Part shown: one piece after another, positions 16,825 to 24,500 of the stretch
Layout: each line of letters begins with the position of its first letter
Numbering within the stretch: position 1 is the stretch's first letter
Source: Halovivax cerinus
Lineage (GTDB): Archaea; Halobacteriota; Halobacteria; Halobacteriales; Natrialbaceae
NCBI RefSeq assembly: GCF_024498195.1
Contig: NZ_CP101824.1
Location: forward strand, 930,001-994,000
Direction: 5' to 3'
Length of the DNA stretch: 64,000 bases
Made by a program: the position numbers and the translations under genes
Notes under the pieces: generated by a model
Told to the model about the DNA's origin: nothing
The model's input: only the letters and a program-made list of their open reading frames with translations
The model's database searches: none

Positions 16825-18158
16825 GTCAGACAGCACATCCACCGAGCGACGACGGGCCGCTGCTCGAAGTGAGCGGCCTCCGAAAGCACTTCGTCCAGAA
16901 CGACGACTTCCTCGACCGCCTGTTCGGCGACGCGGAGACCGTCAAGGCGGTCGACGGGGTCGATCTCACCGTCGACGCCGGCGAGACCGTCGGCATCGTC
17001 GGGGAGAGCGGGTGCGGAAAGAGCACGCTCGCGGAGACCGTGGCCCGGCTCCAGAACCCGACGGACGGCACCATCCGGTACAAGGGGACCGCCCTCGAGG
17101 AGCTCTCGGGTCGAAAGATGAAGCCGTACCGACGGGAGATCCAGATGATCTTCCAGGACCCCCTGTCGTCGCTGCACCCCCGGCAGACGGTCGGGGAGAT
17201 ACTGACGGCGCCGCTGGAAGTCCACGGAATCGGTGACAGCGACGAGGAGCGCCTCGATATCGCGAAATCGCACATCGAACGCGTCGGACTCGACCCGAGC
17301 CACCTGGATCGGTACCCGAACCAGTTCAGCGGGGGCCAGCAACAGCGGATCGGAATCGCCCGCGCGCTAACGCTCGAACCGGAATTGATTATCGCAGACG
17401 AACCGGTCAGCGGCCTGGACGTGAGCGTGCAGGCCCAGATCCTGTCGTTGCTGAACGACATCCAGTCGGAACTGGGGATCTCGATCGTCTTCATCGCCCA
17501 CGACCTCTCCGTCATCCGATACGTGGCCGACCGTGTCGCGGTCATGTACCTCGGCGAGATCGTCGAGCGAGCCCCGACGGACGCCCTCTTCGAGGATCCA
17601 GCCCACCCCTACACGAGGGCACTGCTGTCGTCAGTCCCCCGGATCGAACCGGAGAAGCGGACCGACCGCATTCGCCTCCGCGGAACGGTTCCCTCGCCGC
17701 TCGATCCACCGAGCGGCTGTCACTTCCACCCCCGCTGTCCGGCCGTCATCCCGCCCGACGACTGGCCGGGCGACCAGGAGGCGTTCCGGGCGGGCCTCGA
17801 GTTCCGCAAGCAGTTACGCGTCGAAGAGATCGACCTGGACGCGCTCCGGGGCCGTCTCGACGCGTCGACCGAACGGATAACCGATGCCGACCTCCGCGAC
17901 GAGTTGATCGCCGAGACGCTGTCCGTCCCGCTCGACCGACTCCCCGTGCCGGCCAGGGAGAGCGTCCAGGAGGCCGCGACTGCCGTCGTAGACGGAGAGG
18001 CGGAACGGGCGGCGTCGCTGCTCGCGGACCGGTTTTACACGCCCTGTGAGGAGCGGAAACCGGAGACGGTCGAGCCGACGCCCGGACACCGCGTCGCGTG
18101 TCACCGCGTCGATCCCGACGCGCCGGGCGACCCGAACCGGCCGGAGGGTGACCGGTGA
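16821..18158 (+). CDS. dppF: peptide ABC transporter ATPase, DppF type, with an inserted segment (first cluster)
   Basis: The second ATPase, 445 residues from the ATG at 16821. It has Walker [22 protein letters not shown]-like Q-loop region, signature FSGGQQQR, Walker B LIIADEPVSGLD and switch AHDLSV. The C-terminal domain normally has four cysteines close together; here they are Cys300, Cys306, Cys409 and Cys427, because about 100 mostly helical residues are inserted between the pairs. The same arrangement is seen in the second cluster's DppF. The start overlaps the dppD stop, and the stop overlaps the GTG of the next gene. Confidence 0.92.
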   Translation: MSQTAHPPSDDGPLLEVSGLRKHFVQNDDFLDRLFGDAETVKAVDGVDLTVDAGETVGIVGESGCGKSTLAETVARLQNPTDGTIRYKGTALEELSGRKMKPYRREIQMIFQDPLSSLHPRQTVGEILTAPLEVHGIGDSDEERLDIAKSHIERVGLDPSHLDRYPNQFSGGQQQRIGIARALTLEPELIIADEPVSGLDVSVQAQILSLLNDIQSELGISIVFIAHDLSVIRYVADRVAVMYLGEIVERAPTDALFEDPAHPYTRALLSSVPRIEPEKRTDRIRLRGTVPSPLDPPSGCHFHPRCPAVIPPDDWPGDQEAFRAGLEFRKQLRVEEIDLDALRGRLDASTERITDADLRDELIAETLSVPLDRLPVPARESVQEAATAVVDGEAERAASLLADRFYTPCEERKPETVEPTPGHRVACHRVDPDAPGDPNRPEGDR

Positions 18159-18595
18159 CGGGGTCCTCGACGGGCGACGAGCGCTTCGATCACCTTCGGG
18201 CGTTTCTGTACGCCATGTTCGACGAGGACGGCGTCCCGGACCTCGAGGCGTTCTGTACCGACTCGTTTCGACTGCACGACGGCGACGCCACGGCGACGAG
18301 GGACGAACTGGCGGCGAACCTTCGCGAGTCCGGTGACGTGTTCGATAAGCGCGTCGAGGACGTTCACGGGTTCGGCTGCGACGACTGGGCCGCCGCCCGG
18401 TTGGTGCGGACGTACGAACAGCACGGAACGCACCTCGGTGTCGAACAGTACGGCACGGCGGCGCGGTTCACGGCGACACTCATGGCCCGGTTCGACGGCG
18501 AGTCGATCGACGAACTGTGGGTCGACAACGACGCGCTCGGCTTGCTCCAGCGGCTCGACATCGTGGACCTGCCGGCGGAGGACGAACCCGAATGA
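18155..18595 (+). CDS. SnoaL-like / nuclear transport factor 2-fold protein
   Basis: The 146-residue protein resembles the SnoaL-like (NTF2-fold) superfamily: an N-terminal helix pair (FDHLRAFLYAMFDEDGVPDL), FRLHDGDATATRDELAANL, and beta strands TAARFTATLMARFDGESIDE leading to LWVDNDALGLLQRLDI. Members may be polyketide cyclases, isomerases, ester cyclases or binding proteins, so the activity here is open. Its GTG start overlaps the dppF stop codon, making it the sixth gene of the transport operon and implying a role tied to the imported compound. That role is inference. Confidence 0.75.
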   Translation: MTGSSTGDERFDHLRAFLYAMFDEDGVPDLEAFCTDSFRLHDGDATATRDELAANLRESGDVFDKRVEDVHGFGCDDWAAARLVRTYEQHGTHLGVEQYGTAARFTATLMARFDGESIDELWVDNDALGLLQRLDIVDLPAEDEPE

Positions 18596-18604
18596 CCACC
18601 GAGT

Positions 18605-18658
18605 CACACGGCTGCCTCCGGGCACACGGCCGCCTTCGAGCACACGGCCGCCTCCGAA
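18605..18658. repeat. 18-bp tandem repeat, three units
   Basis: Three adjacent 18-bp units (cacacggccgcctccgaa and variants) fill 18605-18658 just after the stop codon of the SnoaL-like gene and 64 bp before the M24 peptidase ATG. Units differ from each other at two to four positions. Confidence 0.8.
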
Positions 18659-18722
18659 CGGGAGTCGCTGTGATCGCGCCACCGGGAGGACCCACGGAGC
18701 GGTCCCCGCGGAAGCGTTTGGT

Positions 18723-19907
18723 ATGACGGACCGCCGAGACCGGATCGTCGACGCCGCGTCCGCGCTCGACGCGGACGGGTACCTCGTCGACGCCAGCACC
18801 CGGTCGGCCACCCAGCACTATCTCGCCGGTTTCGACGCCGGCGAACCGTTCCTCTCGCTCGTGACTGCGGACGGGATCGCCCAGCTCTTCTGGGGCGTCG
18901 ATCACGAAACCGCGAGAACGGACGGACTCGCGGACGACGTCTACCGAGGGAGCGACTTCGGGTACGACGGCTACGGCGACGCCGACGCGCGAAATCGCGT
19001 CGCCCGTCGGTTCGTCGACCACCACGACGTCGGTTCCGTGGCCGTACCCGATCGGTTCCCGCTCGGGACGGCACGCACGATCGAGCGCATCGCTCGGGTC
19101 GACGTGGTCGAGTCGGATCCGATCGCCGACCTGCGGGCGCGGAAGTCACCCGCCGAATGCGAGGCGATACGGGCGGCCGCCGGCGCGGTCGACGCCGCTC
19201 ACGAACGCGTCGCGTCGGCGCTGGCCGCGGCAGCCGTATCGGACGGGCGACTGACGCTCGGCGGCGAGCCCCTCACCGGCCGATCCGTCGAACGACGAAT
19301 TCGCGAGGCCGTCCTGGCCGAGCACTGCACGCTCGCCGACGCGGTGGTGGCCAGCGGGCCGGACGCCGCGAACCCACACGGCAGCACTGACGGGGCCCTC
19401 GGTGCCCGCGTTCCGATCGTCGTCGACGTCGTGGCCCGACACCGAGACAGTGGCTACCACGCCGACGGCTGTCGAACGTTCGTCGTCGGCGAACCGCCCT
19501 CGATCGTCCGCGACAGGCACGAAACGGTCAGGAACGCGCTCGACGAGGTCGCGTCGGTGCTCCGACCGGGGGTCGCCACCGCCGCCGTGAACGACACCCT
19601 CTGTGCGTTCTTCGAGGAGCGAGGGTTCGCCACGCCCCGAACCGATCCGGACGCCGAGGCCGGCGTCCTGCACTACATGGCACACGGCGTCGGACTCGAC
19701 GTTCACGAGCGACCGCTGTGTACCCCGGACGGTGACGGCGTCGTAGAACGGGGACACGTCCTCGCGGTTGAACCAGCCGTGTACGGGCCCGACTGGGGCG
19801 GAGTCCGTATCGAGGACGTGTTCGCGATCACCGAAGACGGCTGTCGACGACTGAGTACATCCGATCGCGACCCGGAACCGCGCCCATCGTCCCGCAGCGA
19901 CGGGTGA
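18723..19907 (+). CDS. M24 family metallopeptidase (Xaa-Pro aminopeptidase / prolidase-like)
   Basis: The 394-residue protein has an N-terminal creatinase-like domain and a C-terminal pita-bread fold. Metal ligands expected for M24 can be placed: two aspartates in VDVVARHRDSGYHADGCRTF, a histidine in HYMAHGVGLDVHE, and glutamates in AVEPAVYG and VRIEDVFAI. Such enzymes remove residues next to proline or split Xaa-Pro dipeptides in the cytoplasm. It follows the peptide transporter operon by 127 bp on the same strand, so use of imported proline-containing peptides is a reasonable inference. Creatinase-type hydrolases are an alternative. Confidence 0.87.
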   Translation: MTDRRDRIVDAASALDADGYLVDASTRSATQHYLAGFDAGEPFLSLVTADGIAQLFWGVDHETARTDGLADDVYRGSDFGYDGYGDADARNRVARRFVDHHDVGSVAVPDRFPLGTARTIERIARVDVVESDPIADLRARKSPAECEAIRAAAGAVDAAHERVASALAAAAVSDGRLTLGGEPLTGRSVERRIREAVLAEHCTLADAVVASGPDAANPHGSTDGALGARVPIVVDVVARHRDSGYHADGCRTFVVGEPPSIVRDRHETVRNALDEVASVLRPGVATAAVNDTLCAFFEERGFATPRTDPDAEAGVLHYMAHGVGLDVHERPLCTPDGDGVVERGHVLAVEPAVYGPDWGGVRIEDVFAITEDGCRRLSTSDRDPEPRPSSRSDG

Positions 19908-19971
19908 CGACGCCTCCGCGGTCGACGACCGGACGCGTGGCCGGTCGCTCTGTGTCGATCCGCCCTGGCAT

Positions 19972-20086
19972 GGCGCCAGCCACTCCTCGGTACGGTTGGC
20001 AGTCTCTCCTCTGTACGGTTGGCAGCCACCCCTCGTTCGGGTTGGCAGTCTCTCCTCGGTACGGTTGGCAGTCACTCCTCGTTCAG
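19972..20086. repeat. 23-bp tandem repeat, five units, overlapping a gene end
   Basis: Five 23-bp units (gttggcagtctctcctcggt plus acg and variants) run from 19972 to 20086. The first unit is degenerate, and the others differ at one to seven positions. The array fills the space between the convergent M24 peptidase and aldo/keto reductase genes; its last unit includes the final codons and stop of the reductase gene. Confidence 0.9.
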
Positions 20087-21109
20087 ATTGTACTTCATGA
20101 TCCGGGCGTGTTTTCCGGTCCCCCGTTCGAGGTCGTACACCCCGCCGGGCAGTTCGTCGAGGTTCGACCGGGCGTCCTCGATGCGGCGGTGATCCGCCTC
20201 GTCCAGGGAGAACTCGAGCGTTCGGAGGTTGTCGTCCAGGTGGGAGGTGTCTCGGGCTCCGACGATGGCCGCACAGACCTGGGGTCGTTCGAGGATGTAC
20301 CGCGTGGCCACGTTCGCGATCGAGACGTCGTGTTTGTCGGCGATGGACTCGACGGTATCGAGCAGGTCCTGGTACGGGCCCCACCCGCCGGCGTCCTCGA
20401 TGACGAGCTTGTACTTCGTCAGCGACCGGTTCTCGAGTGTCTCGGCCGCGCCCGGGTCCGGTTCACCGTGGTATTGCCCGGTGAGGAATCCGCCGGCGAG
20501 CGTCCCGAAGCACAGCATCTGAACGCCTTCCTCCCGGCAGCACTCGACCAGGTCCCGTTCCGGGCGGTCGTCGAGCAGCGAGTACTGGACCTGGTTGCTG
20601 ACGACGGGGACGCCGGCGTCGAGCAGTTCTCGCAGGTGCGAGACGTCGAAGTTCGTCACGCCGACGTGGCGTATCTTCCCCTCGTCGTGCAGGTCGGCGA
20701 GGATCTCGGCCGTCTCGACGTAGTTGTCGACCGAGAAGTCCCACCAGTGAAACTGGACCAGGTCCAGCGCCTCGACGCCGAGGCGCTCGCGCGAACGATC
20801 GATGATCTGTTCGACGTAGGAGCGATCCACGGTCTCGAGTCGACCCCGGTCGGGGACGAACTTCGTGTGGACCTGGACGGGCGCGTCCTCGCCGCGCTGG
20901 CGGCGGTACTCCGCGCGGAACTCGCCGATCAGTTCCTCGACGCCGGTGTAGATGTCGGCGCAGTCGAACGTGGTGATGCCGGCGTCGACGAACGCGAACA
21001 TGTCGTCGATCGGCGTCGCGCTCTTGTCGTCGCTGTGGCTCTCGGAGAGTTGCCACCCTCCTTTCAGAATCGGCGAGACCTCGTAGCCGTCCGTGAGTTC
21101 GCGTCTCAT
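20072..21109 (-). CDS. aldo/keto reductase
   Basis: The 345-residue protein is an NADPH-dependent TIM-barrel oxidoreductase. The catalytic tetrad is visible: Asp49 and Tyr54 in TTFDCADIYTG, Lys83 in HTKFVPD, and His121 in QFHWWDF. Further family blocks are GKIRHVGVTNFDVSHLREL and the cofactor-binding SIANVATRYILERPQVCAAI region. The start at 21109 is set by a TATA-like AGATAAGT at 21133-21140. Its substrate is unknown; a link with the peptide cluster beyond adjacency is not shown. The last codons lie within a tandem repeat. Confidence 0.93.
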   Translation of the reverse strand: MRRELTDGYEVSPILKGGWQLSESHSDDKSATPIDDMFAFVDAGITTFDCADIYTGVEELIGEFRAEYRRQRGEDAPVQVHTKFVPDRGRLETVDRSYVEQIIDRSRERLGVEALDLVQFHWWDFSVDNYVETAEILADLHDEGKIRHVGVTNFDVSHLRELLDAGVPVVSNQVQYSLLDDRPERDLVECCREEGVQMLCFGTLAGGFLTGQYHGEPDPGAAETLENRSLTKYKLVIEDAGGWGPYQDLLDTVESIADKHDVSIANVATRYILERPQVCAAIVGARDTSHLDDNLRTLEFSLDEADHRRIEDARSNLDELPGGVYDLERGTGKHARIMKYNLNEE

Positions 21110-21132
21110 GTGCGCCAAATTCGCACACCACC

Positions 21133-21140
21133 ACTTATCT
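21133..21140 (-). promoter_or_regulatory. TATA-like box for the aldo/keto reductase gene
   Basis: Minus-strand AGATAAGT lies 24-31 nt before the ATG at 21109, consistent with a leaderless start. Confidence 0.45.
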
Positions 21141-21582
21141 CTGGCGCGTGGGCGCTCACCGGGTCCGAACACCGGCGTCCCGATTCGGATACCAGCGAAC
21201 AGACCAGTACGGTGATCTGGGGGGAACGACCCGGGAGCAGCGCGGATTAGTGCGTGCACGGTTCGGAGGAAACGAGATACGGAGCGAGCGTAGCGACGTG
21301 AGAATATCGGACGCGCGAACGAGGAGGGACAGCGAGGCCGAGCGATAGCGAGGCCTCGAGTGGTGAACGGCGACCTGCGGGAGCCGTGAACAGCGACCCG
21401 TGAGCGCCGAAGGTGCGGGAACCGCGGAACAGCGAGTGAAGAGGACCGGCCTGTGAACGAAATGTGTGAGAACCGCGAGCGAAGCGAGCGGGCCGACGAG
21501 CGACCAACGGGAGCGAGGAGGCTTTTCATCGAAGTTTTCCCGAGGGCGCGACGTCGTCGCGCCCGCAGAGGAAAAGTTCGTT
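21141..21582. other. purine-biased intergenic stretch
   Basis: About 440 bp between two minus-strand genes has no credible gene. On the plus strand it is rich in G and A and repeats short words such as GAGCGA, GCGAGC, GTGAACGGCGACC, GTGAACAGCGACC and GGAACAGCGAGTG. Similar GAGCGAAGCGAG-type DNA is common in haloarchaeal intergenic regions. It may be a degenerate array of short repeats; no RNA gene was recognised. Confidence 0.6.
21544..21564. repeat. 21-bp perfect palindrome downstream of polD
   Basis: GGGCGCGACG, a central T, then CGTCGCGCCC form a perfect inverted repeat 19 bp beyond the PolD large-subunit stop codon. It could form a strong RNA hairpin at the transcript end. No poly-T follows on the minus strand, so a role in termination is uncertain. 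Confidence 0.7.
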
Positions 21583-24500
21583 CTACATGAAGTCCTCGAT
21601 GCCGGACTGCTTGTTCTTGTCGTTTTCGAAGATACTCTCCAAGGATTTCTCGAGGACTTCGAGGCGCTGTTTGGTGTAGTCGCGACAGCCGAACTCCTCG
21701 GCGACCCTGATGGCGGTGTCCATGTACTTGTTCACCGAGCCCTCGTGGACGGTCAGGTTGACGTTGCCGCCGCACTCCCGGCAGACCTCGGTCAGGGGCA
21801 TCCGGCGGAACTTCTCGCCGCAGTCGAGACAGCGCGTCTCCTGGCGCGAGAAGGCCCGGAGGTTGCCGATCAGGTCCGGTAGGAAGTGATACTCGATGAC
21901 GCGTTCGGCGACGTCGGTCTCGTCGACGGCCCGGAGTTTGCGCGAGATCTCGAGCTGGGCATCCATCTTGTCCATCATCGAGCCCAGCGTCTTGTACGCC
22001 GAGAGGTCGGGCCCCATCGCGATGTCGGTCGTGTCGTGGGTGTGCTCGAAACCGGTGTATTCGCCGTCGGTCCCGAGCGTATCCTCGCCGATTTGGATGT
22101 CGACCTCTCCCGGATCGGCCATCTCGAGGCTCGCCTCGTAGAACTCGCGGGGGTAGCGCGAGACGATGTCCATGTTGTGGGCCTCGTCGTCGATCTCCGA
22201 GGGATCGATTCGCGAGGACATAACCAGCGGGGCGTCCATCCGCCCACCGCGTTTGTCCGGGAGGAAGGCTTTGCTAAAGTTCAACAGTCCATCTAACAGG
22301 AGCATCACACAATCTTCGTCCCCGTCGCACTGGCCGACGAACAGGTCGTTTGCGACGAGTGTGTTCGTTTCGTCGACGGTGAGACAATACGTGTACTCAA
22401 TATCACTCTCTACGATTTCGGTAGAGACGACTTCGTCAAGCCATATATCGCCTCCATCGGCGAACAACCGCTGGGTACGGACCTCTGTCGTCTCGAGAAC
22501 GTTCTCCAGCGAACGTTGTTTCCGATCCAGGTGGAAGCCAATCTGCTCTGCAAAGCGTTCAGCATTCTGCGACGTGATTTTGAGAACGGTCGATTCAAAT
22601 TCCGGTACTATTTCCTTGTCTTCGTAGTATTCCGCAACCACTCCGGTAGATGGACAGCGAGTCTCCTGATACGTCTTCATAGCGATTCCAAATCGCTTGA
22701 GGGCAGCTACGAGGTCCGACGCAAGTTCGTCGCTCACCGTGTGTGCTCGAATATCGATCCGGTCACCTGACGTGCTCCCATCGCCACTAAAGTAAGATGA
22801 GAGGAACGCCCGGAGGAGTGGACGTGGACTGTCGATGATACAATCTGGAATGCATTTCTCGTCGGCTGCCGAACCGACGCCGAGCACGTCCGAAAAGAGG
22901 GTAGAAACAAGGCGGCTCGATACCGTCACTTTCCATTCGTTTTCCTCGAAGGCATCAACCGATAGCGCATCGTCGAACGTGCCGATAATCACGTCGCGAG
23001 CGGCACGGTCTGGTATGCAGATGGTTGTTTGATAGAACGAACCTTCCTCTTTCCGTGTAAACCCTTCTGCGGCGTAATACCCAAGCAGAGTCGCAACTGC
23101 TTCATCGACTTCGAAGTGGCGTTGAATAGTTGCCGTATCCCGTTTAACACCGAGAGATGCGTCGTCAGGGACGAGTTCGAGAATCTCATCCCGAGAGAAG
23201 AGATCGAGGAGTGGACCGACAGGAATGCTGTCCCGATTGACCCAATTATAGACAGTTGATTGGGATACGTTCAGTTCCTGGGCAACGGGCTTGAGATACG
23301 CTTTTGCAGGAGTCGCGCGGTCGAGTAATTCCTTGATCCGGTCGGATCCGAGTCCGCGAACGACCAGTGACTCGCTTGGGAGCGAATCAATCTCGATGAA
23401 TGCATCGAGCAAGTCGATCGTGGTATCGGCCCCGTCAAACTCAATCTTCTTTGGAGTGGGCAGTTCGTCTCCCGTCGAAAGAGAACGGGCATCTATTGCT
23501 TCCAGTCCGGACGGAGTCCACCGACGGAACGTGTGATCGGGTGTTACCGTCAACGACCGCCCGCTTCTCGTCTCGACTTCGATCAAATGATCAGGGGCTG
23601 GATGTTTCGAAATTGCTTCGACAGGGCGCGTGGATGTCGTACCGTCAACGGCGACCGACGGAACTGATACTCCGTCAACCTGTTGAACGAGGGCGCCAAA
23701 GTCGTCTTCTTGGGGATTCGTTAACCGGGACTCCACAATCGATTCGATCGAATTGTGTCGCCATCTCTCGTTTTCATCGCCAATCCACAGCTTTGTCTCA
23801 GGGTGGAAACAATTGCGTCTTTTTGCCGCGTGGAAGTACGGGTGTGCATACCCCACCGCCGCGCTCGTAAAGCCGATCACGCGGCCGACGGTCGCGGCGC
23901 TGGTATGTGGCGCCATCCCGAAGACGAGTTCGCCGACGAGTTCGTCGCGACCCTCGAGTTCGTAGTAGGGCTCTAGCCCGTAGTACTGTTCTAAGAGGTC
24001 GTCGATGAAGTCGGCGGTCTGCAGCATGTGCTCTGCGGCGCCGTCGGAGAGGACGAGGTCCTGGACCTTGAGCTCGACCAGCTGGTCCTCGTGAGTGAGC
24101 GACTGGCCGTGGATGTCTTCCTCGTAGCCGAGCGCCTCGAGTTGGCCGACGGTGACGTCGAGTTCGCTTGCACGGACGGATGTCACCGGGAGGTCGGTCA
24201 TGTCGTAGCGGACGGTGCCGTCTTTGAACGAGGAGACGTCGTGTTTCGCCCGGAGGATGCCCTTCTCGATGGGTTCTGGGAGTTTGTCCGTCGAGGTGAG
24301 GCCCTTGACGCCTTTCAGGATGTCGTAGGCGTTCTCGCGCTCGCCGACGGACTCGAGGGCGTCCCGGTAGGCCGCGTTGAGGTCGATCGGTCGGGGCTCG
24401 ACGCAGGTTGCGGTTTTCTCACAGCGGTCACACTCGACGCGACCCGCCTCGTCCGGCCGGATGCGTTCGTCGCACGACGGACAGCGGTAGTCGGGTTCGG

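Noticed and set aside
21141-21540. Structured non-coding RNA gene
   Set aside because: The repeats are purine-biased and cannot form long stems with each other; only the short palindrome at the end is a strong hairpin.
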